38,177 nt of DNA from Desulfuromonas sp. (GCA_002869685.1 PKUE01000141.1:1-38177); one strand, 5' to 3'; positions 1-9,473 are shown, counted from the first letter of the stretch. The notes: generated by a model not told the origin, from the sequence alone. Numbers and translations: made by a program.

Positions 1-72
1 GTCGAAGAACCCTTCTTCCGTGATTTACGTGGTGTGATGAAAGACCTGCAACGAAAGTTGAAGCAGGGATGA
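1..72 (+). CDS. 3' end of an unidentified CDS (partial)
   Basis: An open frame runs from the window edge to a TGA at 70-72, giving 23 residues ending DLQRKLKQG. The stop overlaps the ATG of the ABC ATPase gene (ATGA at 69-72), so the two are very probably translationally coupled and in one operon. The visible tail is charged and probably helical but too short to assign to a family. Given what follows (exporter plus acyl carrier protein) it may belong to a lipid or natural-product export locus; that is inference only. Confidence 0.6.
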   Translation, partial: VEEPFFRDLRGVMKDLQRKLKQG

Positions 73-818
73 CCCGTCCGGTTTTAGAGGCAACAGCCCT
101 GGTGAAATGCTATCACGGCCAGCAACGACCGGCTGTTGACGGCATTGATCTGGTGTTGCAGCCGGGCGAGTTGATCGGTCTGCTCGGCCCCAACGGTGCG
201 GGTAAAACCACCACCATCTCCATGTTGTCGACGCTGATGCGCCCGGATCGCGGCACATTGTGTCTTGATGGTGTGGATGCAGTGAGTGCACCCCAAAACG
301 TGCGCCGGCTGATCGGTATGGTCCCGCAAGATTTGGCGTTGTATCCGAGTCTGACTCTGGCGGAGAATCTGCGCTTCTGGGGACGTTTGTACGGTTTGAA
401 AGGCCGAACACTTGATCAGGCCCTTGAGTGGTGTGTCGATGTGACCGGGCTTGAGGCATTTACCGGGCGGTGTATTGATACTTTCTCCGGCGGTATGAAG
501 CGACGTGCCAATCTGGCCGCCGGAATCATTCACCGGCCACGAATTTTATTTCTCGATGAACCGACTGTCGGCATTGATGCTCAGTCCCGCCACCAGATTC
601 TGACTAATCTGCGTCACCTTAATAAAAATGGCATGACGATGGTCTACACCACCCATTATATGGAAGAGGTCAGTCAATTGTGCCAGCGTGTGGTGGTCAT
701 TGATGAGGGGCGTGAAGTGGTGTCCGGTAGCGTCGATTCACTTCTTGCTGCCCACCCGGAATGTGACCACCTTGAGGATCTGTTTCTCAAATTGACCGGC
801 AAGCACTTGAGGGACTGA
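69..818 (+). CDS. ABC transporter ATP-binding protein
   Basis: A 249-residue ATPase subunit of an ABC-2 type exporter. Walker A is GPNGAGKTT at about residues 40-48, the signature is FSGGMKRR near 136-143, Walker B with the catalytic Glu is LFLDEP near 157-162, and the H-loop is in TTHYMEE. The length and the DrrA/CcmA-like layout, a single nucleotide-binding domain without a membrane part, fit ATPases that pair with a separate permease. That permease is the next gene, one base downstream. The start overlaps the previous stop. The substrate cannot be read from the sequence; the acyl carrier protein downstream hints at a lipid or polyketide-like product. Confidence 0.95.
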   Translation: MTRPVLEATALVKCYHGQQRPAVDGIDLVLQPGELIGLLGPNGAGKTTTISMLSTLMRPDRGTLCLDGVDAVSAPQNVRRLIGMVPQDLALYPSLTLAENLRFWGRLYGLKGRTLDQALEWCVDVTGLEAFTGRCIDTFSGGMKRRANLAAGIIHRPRILFLDEPTVGIDAQSRHQILTNLRHLNKNGMTMVYTTHYMEEVSQLCQRVVVIDEGREVVSGSVDSLLAAHPECDHLEDLFLKLTGKHLRD

Positions 819-819
819 T

Positions 820-2130
820 ATGTTGTGGCCATTGTGGGCGGTGATCGTCAAAGAACTGCAACTGTTGCGCCGTGACCGCGGTGGATTAGCGGTATTATTT
901 ATCATGCCGGTGGCACTGGTGTTGGTTGTCTGCCTGGTGCAGGATAATATTCTCAAAACCTCAGGAGCTGCCGCAGTTGAAGTGCTGGTGGTTGATCATG
1001 ATCAGTCAACCTTTGGTCCCTGGCTGATTGCCCAGTTACGCCAGCAGGGCGATGTGCATCTTGTCGTTGTTGGTGACGAGCGCTCATTTGCTCAGGTGCA
1101 GCAACAGGTGGCTTGCGGTGACTATCAACTCGGCATCTATCTGGCGCCGGGACTGAGCGATGCGTTGCAGCAGGCCCTGGATTCTCAAGTCCGTGGAGCA
1201 CTTTTTCCGTCAGCGTCGTTGCCGCAAACGACCATGCCCTCGGTGCATTACTCCTTCGATCCGGCAGTTCAGGGCGGGCTTCGTTCCGGTCTGACCGGTT
1301 TGGTCCAACAAGTTGCTCAACGCCGCCTTGCCGAATTGCGTCTGCAATCATTCCAGCATTACCTGCCCAAAAAGGTTGAGCATTACGTCGCGCAGGAGTT
1401 GGGACCCATGTTTGCTCAGGCTCTGGCGCAGCATCCGCTGGAATTGCAGCTGAATGGCGATAACCATGATGGGCTGCCGGTGACTCCGTTGGCGAGTGGC
1501 GATCATTTTACCATGCCGACATCCATTCAGCATAATGTCCCGGCCTGGTCGATTTTTGGCTTGTTCTTTATTATTTTGCCGTTATCCACGGTGATGTTAC
1601 AAGAACGAGCCCAAGGGGTGTTTATCCGGCTGCAACTTGTCCCCGGCTGTGCTTTGTCGCTCTTGATCGGCCGGGTGATTGCCTATCTGATGATCAGCCT
1701 GGTTCAGTTTGTGCTGATGCTGTCGTTTGGTCGTACTGTGTTGCCGCTGTTGGGGACGGATCAGCTGGATCTGCACGGTCAGGTGCCGGGTTTGTTGGTG
1801 ATCAGTTTATGCGTGGCTCTGACGGCGTGTGGCTTTGGCCTGTTGCTTGGCGTCTATGCGCGCAGCAGCCAACAGGCCAGTTTGACGGCTGCCGTGACGA
1901 TTGTTATTTTTGCCGCCTTGGGAGGCATTATGATTCCGGTTTATCTGATGCCGGAAGTGATGCAAACGGTCAGTGCTGTTTCGCCATTAGGGTGGGGGAT
2001 GGAAGCGATGCAGATTCTTGTGTTGCGTGGCGGGAGTCTCGTTGAGACCTGGCCCTATTTGTTACGTTTATTGCTCTGTTTTTCAATCTGTTGTGTTTTA
2101 GCCTGGCGCGGTTTGCGTCGGCGTTGTTGA
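820..2130 (+). CDS. ABC-2 type transporter permease
   Basis: A 436-residue permease partner of the preceding ATPase. One hydrophobic helix lies near residues 24-42 and is followed by a roughly 190-residue extracytoplasmic domain. About five more hydrophobic segments follow between about 240 and 430, starting at WSIFGLFFIILPLSTVMLQE. This is the long-loop ABC-2 architecture (YhhJ/DrrB-like family). The start ATG lies one base after the ATPase stop, so the two are cotranscribed. It should form the membrane channel of a drug, lipid or natural-product exporter. Substrate unknown. Confidence 0.92.
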   Translation: MLWPLWAVIVKELQLLRRDRGGLAVLFIMPVALVLVVCLVQDNILKTSGAAAVEVLVVDHDQSTFGPWLIAQLRQQGDVHLVVVGDERSFAQVQQQVACGDYQLGIYLAPGLSDALQQALDSQVRGALFPSASLPQTTMPSVHYSFDPAVQGGLRSGLTGLVQQVAQRRLAELRLQSFQHYLPKKVEHYVAQELGPMFAQALAQHPLELQLNGDNHDGLPVTPLASGDHFTMPTSIQHNVPAWSIFGLFFIILPLSTVMLQERAQGVFIRLQLVPGCALSLLIGRVIAYLMISLVQFVLMLSFGRTVLPLLGTDQLDLHGQVPGLLVISLCVALTACGFGLLLGVYARSSQQASLTAAVTIVIFAALGGIMIPVYLMPEVMQTVSAVSPLGWGMEAMQILVLRGGSLVETWPYLLRLLLCFSICCVLAWRGLRRRC

Positions 2131-2151
2131 ATTTATTTGGGAGGACCTGCC

Positions 2152-2418
2152 ATGAGTCGTGAACAACTATACCGTGAATTGCAAGATCTCATTATTGAAT
2201 CCTGTCATATCCAGGAAGACTACCCTGAATTGATCGATCCGCGGGTCTCATTGATTGGTCCTGATTCACCGCTGGGACTCGATTCACTTGATGCTGTCGA
2301 AATTGTCGTGGCTATCCAGCGTCATTACGATATTCGCATCGGTGGTGAGGAGTCTGGCCGTGAAGCTCTCGACACGATGAACTCACTGGCCGATTTTATC
2401 GAAAGTCACCGTTCCTGA
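2152..2418 (+). CDS. Acyl carrier protein
   Basis: An 88-residue carrier protein containing LGLDSLDAVEIV, in which the Ser of DSL is the expected 4'-phosphopantetheine attachment site. The ATG at 2152 is chosen because a GGGAGG ribosome binding site lies at 2139-2144; an in-frame TTG at 2137 would sit on top of it. It differs from a typical fatty acid AcpP (LGADSLDTVE), so it is more likely a dedicated carrier for a secondary acyl product. It lies 21 bases after the ABC permease and probably ends the same operon. The matching synthases would lie upstream of the window. Confidence 0.9.
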   Translation: MSREQLYRELQDLIIESCHIQEDYPELIDPRVSLIGPDSPLGLDSLDAVEIVVAIQRHYDIRIGGEESGREALDTMNSLADFIESHRS

Positions 2419-2490
2419 CGAACTTTATGGTGTATACGCTTGCCGGTTTAACCCAGTGGCCACGGTTCATGAATTTTGACCCTTTTGCGG

Positions 2491-2519
2491 TTGTCAAACG
2501 GTAGCTCCTCAGTTATATT
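2491..2519 (+). promoter_or_regulatory. Sigma-70 type promoter for the Na/Pi symporter operon
   Basis: TTGTCA at 2491-2496 and TATATT at 2514-2519 are separated by exactly 17 bases. The site lies about 125 bases before the symporter start, in the gap after the acyl carrier protein gene. The match is seen in sequence; activity is inferred. Confidence 0.6.
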
Positions 2520-2644
2520 CGCAACGTTTTTATTCCAAGTCTCATCAGAATCTAACCAATGTTTGATCTGCCTGGCGCTGTAGCGGCAATGCGGATTATA
2601 CGACCGTAGCGACTGGTATCAGCAGGCGGTCTGTGGAGGTTGAT

Positions 2645-4333
2645 ATGTCGGCGTTGTTGAGCCAGAGCTTGTTATTTGGATTGATGGGCGGCCTGGGCCT
2701 GTTCCTGTTTGGCATGAAAATCATGTCGGAAGGACTGCAAAAGGTTGCCGGTAACCGGATGCGCAAGATTCTTGCGGCCCTCACCAACAATCGCTATGTC
2801 GCGGCCTTCGTCGGACTGGCTGTTACCGCGATTATCCAATCGTCAAGTGCAACCACCGTTATGGTGGTCGGTTTTGTCAATGCCGGCTTGATGTCTCTTG
2901 TTCAAGCTATTGGTGTTGTCCTTGGTGCCAATGTCGGCACCACAGTTACGGCGCAGTTGATTGCCTTCAAAATTACCAAGTTCGCGTTGCCGGCCATCGG
3001 AATCGGTGTCGGCATGAAGCTGTTTTCCAAACGAAAAAACTGGGTTTATATCGGCGAAATCATTCTTGGTTTTGGCATCCTGTTCTATGGTTTGTCGGTC
3101 ATGAAGCACGCTTTTGACCCGGTCAAAACCAGTGAAGAGTTCCGCCATATCTTTACTCTGGTTGGTGACAATCATCTGTTAGCGGTGGCCGTGGGAGCTA
3201 TTTTAACGGTGATCGTCCAGAGCAGCAGTGCCACCATCGGCATCACTCTGGCCCTGGCGACCAGCGGTCTGCTGACTTTTGAGGGCAGTATGGCCCTGAT
3301 TCTCGGCGAAAATATCGGCACAACGATTACCGCCAATCTGGCGGCCATCGGAACCAATGTCGCCGCGCGACGAACGGCCATGTCACACTTTTTGTTTAAC
3401 GTAATTGGTGTGGCGTACATGTTGATCCTGTTTCCCTATTTTACGGCGTTTATCGAGTGGCTGACACCCGGAAACGCCGATTTTGTTATTACCACCCAAC
3501 AACAGGCCGCCAGTCTCGGTGGCATGGTCGGGGATAAACCGTACATTGCCCGTCATATTGCCAACACCCATACACTCTTCAATATTCTCAATGTCATCAT
3601 CTTTCTGCCCATTATTGGTGTGCTGGCCAAGCTGTCCACCAAGCTGGTGCCGGGTGAAGACGTCGAAGTTGATTTTCACCTCAAGTACATAGACAGCCGT
3701 GTTCTCAATACGCCGCCGCTGGCTATCAGTCAGGCACGCGCAGAAACAAATCGCATGGCCGAAGTGTGCCTGGAATGTATCGATGAAACATTGCTGTTCA
3801 TGCGTAATCGTGATTCGCGGATGCTTGAAGGATTGCGAAAAAAGGAGGATCTGATCGATCTGCTCCAAAAGGAGATCATCGATTTTCTGGTCGCGGTTTC
3901 GCAACGGCCTATTTCTCAGGAACTGTCTAAAGAGATCTCCTCTTTAATGCATATGGTTAACGATCTGGAAAAAGTCGGTGACCACTGTGAAAACTTATGG
4001 GAACTGGCTGAACGTAAGATGGAAGAGCGGGTGAATTTCTCGCAAATGGCAATGGAGGAGTTTGATGACCTTGCCGGGAAAACACGCGATTTTCTTGCCT
4101 TTGTCTATTCAGCCATGGAACGCAAAGATGTGACCATCGGTGAAAAATCCCAGTTTATGGAGAATCAGATTGATGATCTGGAAGAGCGTCTGCGCTTGAA
4201 TCACATTTCACGTTTGAACACCGGTGAGTGTTCGGTGACACCGGGACTGATTTTTATCGATATGTTGCATAATTTTGAAAAAATCGGTGACCATACCCAC
4301 AGTGTATCGCGAGCGCTCATCGGGAAGAAATAG
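2645..4333 (+). CDS. Na+/phosphate cotransporter with C-terminal PhoU domain
   Basis: A 562-residue NptA/PhoU-type sodium-dependent phosphate symporter. The two inverted repeats each carry the family QSSSAT motif (QSSSATTVMVVG and VQSSSATIGITL), followed by GANVGTT and GENIGTT. The N-terminus is hydrophobic (GGLGLFLFGMKIMSEGLQ). The last roughly 220 residues are charged, helical and PhoU-like, with two MHMVNDLEKVGDHCE / DMLHNFEKIGDHTH style repeats. GGAGG at 2635-2639 is placed for the ATG at 2645; a GTG at 2633 is less likely. The TAG stop overlaps the GTG of the Ppx/GppA gene by one base, so the two are coupled. Role: phosphate import or homeostasis at the inner membrane. Confidence 0.95.
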   Translation: MSALLSQSLLFGLMGGLGLFLFGMKIMSEGLQKVAGNRMRKILAALTNNRYVAAFVGLAVTAIIQSSSATTVMVVGFVNAGLMSLVQAIGVVLGANVGTTVTAQLIAFKITKFALPAIGIGVGMKLFSKRKNWVYIGEIILGFGILFYGLSVMKHAFDPVKTSEEFRHIFTLVGDNHLLAVAVGAILTVIVQSSSATIGITLALATSGLLTFEGSMALILGENIGTTITANLAAIGTNVAARRTAMSHFLFNVIGVAYMLILFPYFTAFIEWLTPGNADFVITTQQQAASLGGMVGDKPYIARHIANTHTLFNILNVIIFLPIIGVLAKLSTKLVPGEDVEVDFHLKYIDSRVLNTPPLAISQARAETNRMAEVCLECIDETLLFMRNRDSRMLEGLRKKEDLIDLLQKEIIDFLVAVSQRPISQELSKEISSLMHMVNDLEKVGDHCENLWELAERKMEERVNFSQMAMEEFDDLAGKTRDFLAFVYSAMERKDVTIGEKSQFMENQIDDLEERLRLNHISRLNTGECSVTPGLIFIDMLHNFEKIGDHTHSVSRALIGKK

Positions 4334-5259
4334 TGGCTGCCGTCATTGATGTCGGTTCCCATACCGTCCGATTGCTGATCGCTCAGGAGATCGATGGGGA
4401 ACTGGTTACGCGCCACTATGACCATGTTGTTACTCACCTTGGCACGGGAGTCTCCCAAAGCCGACAATTATCCGAAGCAGCCATGGCTCAAACCTTGGCT
4501 GCTTTGGAACATTTTGCCCATATCCTACACCGCTTCGACGAGACAAAAGTGCGCATTGTCGGGACCGAAGCTCTGCGTGTCGCCACCAATCGCGACGATT
4601 TCATTTGTCAGCTGAAACGTAGAACAGGACTGCACCTTGAAGTGCTCTCTGGCGAACGCGAGGCCGTGTATATGGCCAATGGTGTACTTCAGGCTCTTCA
4701 GCCGCAACCCGATAAAGCGGTTATTTTTGATGTTGGCGGAGCCAGTACGGAGGTGGTGTGTGTCTCGCATGCGCAACTGTGTTTTCACGCGAGTTATCCC
4801 ATTGGTGTGGTCACATTGCGCGATCACTTGGAACCGGAGCGACTTGTTGCTGATTTTACCCAGCAGCTTGTTTTTGAACTGACTCAGGCGGGGTTATGGC
4901 CCCAGGTGACGCAGCGAGACTGGGCGGTTGTCGGCACCGCTGGGACGGTGACGACTCTCGCAGCGACCCAACAACAGATGGCTGTCTATTGTCCTGACAA
5001 AATCACAAATTTCAAACTCAAGCGTACAGAACTGGCTGCCTTGGCGGATAAGCTCAAGGGTTTGAGTGGTGTTGAGAGAGAAAAGCTTCCCGGAATAGAA
5101 TCCGGGCGAGGGGAAACGATCGTGTTTGGAATTGAGTTGGTGTGTTGTCTGCTCGATTCGTTGAAGTGTTCGGTTATGACCGTGAGTGATGCCGGGTTGA
5201 TGCAGGGGGTATTTTATACCGAATATTCTCGCCATGCGGTTTTATCACCGGCTGATTGA
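4333..5259 (+). CDS. Ppx/GppA family phosphatase (short form)
   Basis: A 308-residue member of the actin-fold exopolyphosphatase / guanosine pentaphosphatase family. Visible motifs are the phosphate-1 loop (AVIDVGSHTVRLLIAQ), GTEALRVATN, the second phosphate loop FDVGGASTEV, and GTAGTVTTLAA. The length matches the two-domain short form lacking the C-terminal HD-like extension of E. coli Ppx (about 510 residues). It starts with GTG at 4333, overlapping the stop of the phosphate symporter. Coupling to phosphate uptake suggests polyphosphate hydrolysis, or (p)ppGpp-linked phosphate signalling. Which substrate it prefers cannot be told from sequence. Confidence 0.92.
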   Translation: MAAVIDVGSHTVRLLIAQEIDGELVTRHYDHVVTHLGTGVSQSRQLSEAAMAQTLAALEHFAHILHRFDETKVRIVGTEALRVATNRDDFICQLKRRTGLHLEVLSGEREAVYMANGVLQALQPQPDKAVIFDVGGASTEVVCVSHAQLCFHASYPIGVVTLRDHLEPERLVADFTQQLVFELTQAGLWPQVTQRDWAVVGTAGTVTTLAATQQQMAVYCPDKITNFKLKRTELAALADKLKGLSGVEREKLPGIESGRGETIVFGIELVCCLLDSLKCSVMTVSDAGLMQGVFYTEYSRHAVLSPAD

Positions 5260-5347
5260 CAACAGGAATGACGTTAACTTATAGTCAGCGTTTAGTTGAA
5301 ATGTTCGCAGTGATCGAATGGATCGAACGCTTGAGTGAGAGGACAAC

Positions 5348-7114
5348 ATGAGTAAAGAGATTTTATCTGGAAATGAAGCGATCGCCCGTGGGGCGTTCGA
5401 AGCCGGGGTTAAGGTGGCGGTGGCCTATCCGGGAACACCGAGTACCGAAATCTTGGAAAATACGGCCCATTACCCCTCAATTGATTCTTCCTGGGCACCT
5501 AACGAAAAAGTCGCCCTTGAAGTCGGGATCGGTTCCTGTTTTGGTGGTGCCCGCAGCCTGGTCACCATGAAACATGTTGGTGTCAATGTGGCGGCCGACC
5601 CGTTGTTCACCCTGTCTTATACCGGTGTGCGTGGCGGTCTGGTTCTCGTCGTTGCCGACGACCCTGAATTGCATTCGTCTCAGGACGAGCAGGATAGCCG
5701 TCACTATGCCCGTGCCGCAAAAGTGCCGATGTTTGAACCGGCGGACAGTCAGGAAGCGCTTGAGTATACCCGTCTTGCATTTGAGGCCAGTGAGCAGTTT
5801 GACACGCCCATGTTCCTGCGGACAACAACGCGGATCTCTCATTCGAAATCCATTGTCGAAACAGGCGAACCCGTTACCGGATTGCCTGAGCCGAGTCTTG
5901 AGCGCAATCCGCCCAAGCTGGTTATGTTGCCGGGTAACGCGCGTAAGCGTCACGTGTTTGTTGAACAACGATTGAAGGATATGGCTGAATGGTCGTGCAG
6001 TCAGTCGTTTAATCGTATTGAGGAACGCAGCGCCGAGGTTGGTGTGATCACTGCCGGTGTCGCCTATCAATATGCGCGTGAAGTGTTGCCGGATGCATCG
6101 GTGTTGAAACTTGGTCTGGTCTATCCGTTGCCGGTGCAGTTGGTGAAGGACTTTGCCAGCCGTTTCAAAACTCTCTATGTTGTTGAAGAACTTGAACAGT
6201 TCCTTGAGGATCAGATCCGTGCCCTGGGGATTGAGGTCATTGGTAAGGATCGTCTGCCCATTTGCGGTGAACTGACTCCGGGTCGGGTGCGTGAAGCTTT
6301 GTTTGCGGAAAAACTTCAACCAGCCTACCAGACCACCATTGACCTGCCAAACCGTCCGCCCAATATGTGCCCTGGTTGTCCGCACCGTGGTGTTTTCTAT
6401 GCGTTGAACCGGCTTAAGGCGTTTGTTACCGGCGATATCGGTTGTTACACTCTGGGCTTTATGCCACCGTTGTCGGCTATGGATACCTGTGTGTGTATGG
6501 GCGCCAGCGTCGGTAATGCTTCGGGTTTGAATAAAGTTCTGACCGGTCCGGACAAACAGAAGGTTGTCGGTGTGATTGGTGATTCCACCTTCCTGCATAC
6601 CGGTATCAACGGTTTGATGGACATGGTCTACAATGGCTCCACCGCCACACTGATTATTCTCGATAACCGCATTACCGCCATGACCGGCCGTCAGGAAAAT
6701 CCCGCTTCCGGTTTTACTCTGGCTGGTGATCCCAGTGCGCGAGTTGATCTGGAGCAACTGTGCCGCAGCGTTGGTATTCGTTCAGTGCGTAAGGTCAATC
6801 CGTGGAACCTGGAGGAAACCCGTCAGGTGATCAAGGAGGAGATGGAACGCGAAGAGCCTTCGGTTGTCATCACTGAAGCACCGTGCATCCTGATCAAGCG
6901 TGATGTGGGACAACGTAAACCGCCGCTGGTGATTGATCCGGATAAATGTACCGGTTGTAAGGCCTGTCTGAAAATCGGCTGTCCGGCGATTGAATGGCAA
7001 CCGGATGCCGGCGAGCGTGGTAAAGCGTATGTTAATCAGCTGTTGTGTGTTGGTTGTGGAATCTGTGATCAGTTGTGTAAGTTTGATGCCTATAGCGAGG
7101 TGACCAATGACTAA
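5348..7114 (+). CDS. iorA: Indolepyruvate ferredoxin oxidoreductase alpha subunit
   Basis: A 588-residue catalytic subunit that oxidatively decarboxylates arylpyruvates to arylacetyl-CoA with reduction of ferredoxin. The N-terminal pyrimidine-binding domain begins ILSGNEAIARGAFEAGV. CPGCPHRG and the TPP-binding GDS...N region (GVIGDSTFLHTGINGLMDMV) follow. Two [4Fe-4S] motifs sit at the C-terminus, CTGCKACLKIGCP from about residue 534 and CVGCGICDQLCK from about 567. The last Cys of the second motif is followed by Lys instead of the usual Pro. GAGAGGAC precedes the ATG. It overlaps iorB by 8 bases. Together with the two CoA ligases downstream it forms an aromatic amino acid catabolic module. 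Confidence 0.96.
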   Translation: MSKEILSGNEAIARGAFEAGVKVAVAYPGTPSTEILENTAHYPSIDSSWAPNEKVALEVGIGSCFGGARSLVTMKHVGVNVAADPLFTLSYTGVRGGLVLVVADDPELHSSQDEQDSRHYARAAKVPMFEPADSQEALEYTRLAFEASEQFDTPMFLRTTTRISHSKSIVETGEPVTGLPEPSLERNPPKLVMLPGNARKRHVFVEQRLKDMAEWSCSQSFNRIEERSAEVGVITAGVAYQYAREVLPDASVLKLGLVYPLPVQLVKDFASRFKTLYVVEELEQFLEDQIRALGIEVIGKDRLPICGELTPGRVREALFAEKLQPAYQTTIDLPNRPPNMCPGCPHRGVFYALNRLKAFVTGDIGCYTLGFMPPLSAMDTCVCMGASVGNASGLNKVLTGPDKQKVVGVIGDSTFLHTGINGLMDMVYNGSTATLIILDNRITAMTGRQENPASGFTLAGDPSARVDLEQLCRSVGIRSVRKVNPWNLEETRQVIKEEMEREEPSVVITEAPCILIKRDVGQRKPPLVIDPDKCTGCKACLKIGCPAIEWQPDAGERGKAYVNQLLCVGCGICDQLCKFDAYSEVTND

Positions 7115-7685
7115 GGTAACCAATATCCTGTTGGCCGGTGTTGGTGGTCAGGGAACTCTGCTGGCCAGTGAAGTGTTGTCCGAAGTGTTGATGCTGGCGG
7201 GTTATGATGTGAAAAAGAATGAGATTCACGGCATGTCCCAGCGTGGCGGCAGTGTCTCTTCACATGTTCGCTTTGGTGAGCAGGTCTATTCGCCGATCAT
7301 TCCGGAAGGGGAGACGGACATCCTGTTTGGTTTCGAATTGCTGGAAACTTACCGCAACCTGCCGTTGTTGAAAAAAGGTGGTGCGGTGATCACCAATAAC
7401 TTGAAGTTGATGCCGCCGTCCGTAGCTACCGGTCAGGAGCGCTACCCTGAAGGCTTGGAAGAGCTGATCTGCCAGCAAGTGGAGAAGTCACTGGTGGTTG
7501 ACGGACTGGCTCTGGCGATGGAGGCCGGTAACCCGCGTACGGCGAACATCGCGCTGCTTGGTGCCTTGTCGACAAAAATCGATGTGGCTTTGGAACTGTG
7601 GGAACAGGCCCTGCGCAAGATGGTTCCGGAAAAATTTCTTGAAGAAAATCTGCGGGCATTTGAGCTCGGTCGTCAGGCTGCCTGA
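7107..7685 (+). CDS. iorB: Indolepyruvate ferredoxin oxidoreductase beta subunit
   Basis: A 192-residue POR-gamma type subunit. The family start motif LLAGVGGQGTLLASEVL and the HGMSQRGGSV segment are both present. It is the obligate partner of IorA in the alpha2beta2 enzyme that converts indolepyruvate, phenylpyruvate or hydroxyphenylpyruvate to the CoA thioester. Its start lies inside the 3' end of iorA (8-base overlap), so expression is coupled. Length is normal for the family. Confidence 0.95.
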   Translation: MTKVTNILLAGVGGQGTLLASEVLSEVLMLAGYDVKKNEIHGMSQRGGSVSSHVRFGEQVYSPIIPEGETDILFGFELLETYRNLPLLKKGGAVITNNLKLMPPSVATGQERYPEGLEELICQQVEKSLVVDGLALAMEAGNPRTANIALLGALSTKIDVALELWEQALRKMVPEKFLEENLRAFELGRQAA

Positions 7686-7713
7686 ATATCGACGTTGAAC
7701 AAAGAGGTGACGC

Positions 7714-9015
7714 ATGATCTGGAATGAAGATTTCGAAACTCTCCCCCGCGAGGCGATTGAAGCCTTACAGTTGACCCGCTTGAAGCAGACCGTTGAACGG
7801 GTTTACGCGATGGTGCCGTACTATCGTGAAAGTTTCAAAAAAGCTGGGATAACCCCCGCGGATATTCGTTCGCTGGATGATTTACAACAGCTGCCGTTTA
7901 CGCTCAAGCAGGATATGCGCGATAATTACCCCTATGGATTGTTTGCCGTGCCCCTCGACCAGATCGTGCGGATTCATGCCTCTTCAGGAACAACCGGTAA
8001 ACCGACGGTGGTAGGCTACACCAAACGCGATATCGATACCTGGTCGGAGTTGATGGCCCGTTCCTTTATGGCTTCCGGTGCAACCCGCGGCGATGTGATC
8101 CATAATGCCTATGGTTATGGTTTGTTTACCGGCGGTCTTGGCGCCCACTATGGTGCGGAACGTCTTGGTGCCTCCGTCATTCCGATGTCGGGCGGTAATA
8201 CGAAAAAACAGATCATGATCATGCAGGATTTCGGTTCATCGGTGATCACCTGTACGCCGTCTTATAGCCTTTATCTCGCCGAGGCCCTGGCGGAAGAAGG
8301 GGTGAATGTCGCCGATTTGAAATTGCGAATCGGAATCCTCGGTGCTGAGCCGTGGAGTGAATCGATGCGTGAAGAGATTGAAGCTAAACTCGGTATCAAG
8401 GCCATCGATATTTATGGTTTGTCGGAAATTATGGGGCCTGGCGTCGGCATTGAATGCGTGGAAGCTCAGCATGGCCTACACATCTGGGAGGATCATTTCA
8501 TCCCCGAGATTATCGATCCGGCGACCGGCAAAGTTCTTCCCCATGGTGAGAAAGGTGAGCTGGTGTTGACCACCATCACTAAAGAAGGGATTCCGCTGAT
8601 TCGCTACCGCACCCGTGACATCACCCGGATTATTTCTGAGCCGTGCATTTGTGGGCGTACCCATCTGCGCATTGAGCGTCTCAGTGGTCGCAGTGACGAT
8701 ATGCTGATTATCCGTGGTGTCAATGTCTTCCCGTCACAGATCGAAAGCGTGCTGTGTCAAATTGAAGGTTTGGCTCCCCATTACCAGTTGATCGTTGAGC
8801 GTGAAGACAACCTGGACAGTCTTGAGGTGCAGGTTGAGGTCAATGAAGAGACGTTCTCGGACGAAGTCAAACAGATGCAGGAGCTGAGTGCCCAGATCCG
8901 TAAAGATATTAAAGATCTGCTCGGTATTACCTGTAAAGTTCGCTTGGTTGAACCAAAAACCATTGCCCGTAGTGAGGGCAAGGCGCAACGGGTGATTGAT
9001 CGCCGACAAGGTTAA
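7714..9015 (+). CDS. paaK: Phenylacetate-CoA ligase, copy 1 (arylacetate-CoA ligase)
   Basis: A 433-residue AMP-forming ligase of the PaaK family, which converts phenylacetate (or an indole or hydroxyphenyl analogue) plus ATP and CoA to the thioester. Adenylation motifs are visible: [16 protein letters not shown] (P-loop), [18 protein letters not shown], and [24 protein letters not shown] sits just before the ATG. It lies 28 bases after iorB. The context suggests interconversion of arylacetyl-CoA made by IorAB with the free acid. The real aryl specificity is not visible. Confidence 0.94.
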   Translation: MIWNEDFETLPREAIEALQLTRLKQTVERVYAMVPYYRESFKKAGITPADIRSLDDLQQLPFTLKQDMRDNYPYGLFAVPLDQIVRIHASSGTTGKPTVVGYTKRDIDTWSELMARSFMASGATRGDVIHNAYGYGLFTGGLGAHYGAERLGASVIPMSGGNTKKQIMIMQDFGSSVITCTPSYSLYLAEALAEEGVNVADLKLRIGILGAEPWSESMREEIEAKLGIKAIDIYGLSEIMGPGVGIECVEAQHGLHIWEDHFIPEIIDPATGKVLPHGEKGELVLTTITKEGIPLIRYRTRDITRIISEPCICGRTHLRIERLSGRSDDMLIIRGVNVFPSQIESVLCQIEGLAPHYQLIVEREDNLDSLEVQVEVNEETFSDEVKQMQELSAQIRKDIKDLLGITCKVRLVEPKTIARSEGKAQRVIDRRQG

Positions 9016-9041
9016 TTGCAATCCTATTTATGGGGGTGACG

Positions 9042-9473
9042 ATGAAAGTAGAACAGATTTCCATCTTTATTGAGAATAAATCCGGTCGTTTGGCAGAAGT
9101 CACGCAATCTCTGGGTGACAGTGGTGTGAACATTCGTGCTCTGTCGCTGGCTGATACTTCAGATTTCGGCATCTTGCGTTTGATTGTCGATAAGACGGAT
9201 GTGGCAAAACAGGCGCTTAAGGAAAGAGGGTTCACCGTGAACAAAACGGCTGTCGTTGCCGTTGAGGTTCCTGATTGTCCTTCAGGGTTGGCTGGAATTC
9301 TTCAGGTGCTCGATAAGGGCGGGGTGAACGTCGAGTATATGTATGCCTTTGTTGAGCGTTGTGGCGAAAATGCCGTCATCATCTTCCGTTTTGATGACCC
9401 AGAAGCGGCGATCAAGGTATTGCTTGAAAATGATGTTCGTGTCTTGGAAGGAGAACGGGTTTACACCATGTAG
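9042..9473 (+). CDS. Tandem ACT-domain protein
   Basis: A 143-residue protein made of two ACT domains, one per half. The first begins [18 protein letters not shown]; the second begins near residue 70 with [23 protein letters not shown] domains usually bind amino acids and act as allosteric or regulatory modules. The ATG at 9042 is preferred over 9030 because GGGGGTG at 9031-9037 is spaced for it. It sits between the two phenylacetate-CoA ligase genes. A role as aromatic amino acid sensor for this pathway is inferred, not shown. Confidence 0.9.
   Translation: MKVEQISIFIENKSGRLAEVTQSLGDSGVNIRALSLADTSDFGILRLIVDKTDVAKQALKERGFTVNKTAVVAVEVPDCPSGLAGILQVLDKGGVNVEYMYAFVERCGENAVIIFRFDDPEAAIKVLLENDVRVLEGERVYTM

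Noticed and set aside
5281-5347. Repeated GATCGAA and a loose GTTCG/CGAAC inverted repeat before iorA as an operator
   Set aside because: The repeats are short and could arise by chance; no known operator matches, so it is not listed as a feature.
5477-6757. A 426-codon open frame antisense to iorA
   Set aside because: It lies wholly inside iorA, which has clear catalytic motifs. The antisense translation is low in recognisable domains, rich in His/Thr/Gln and typical of a shadow frame.
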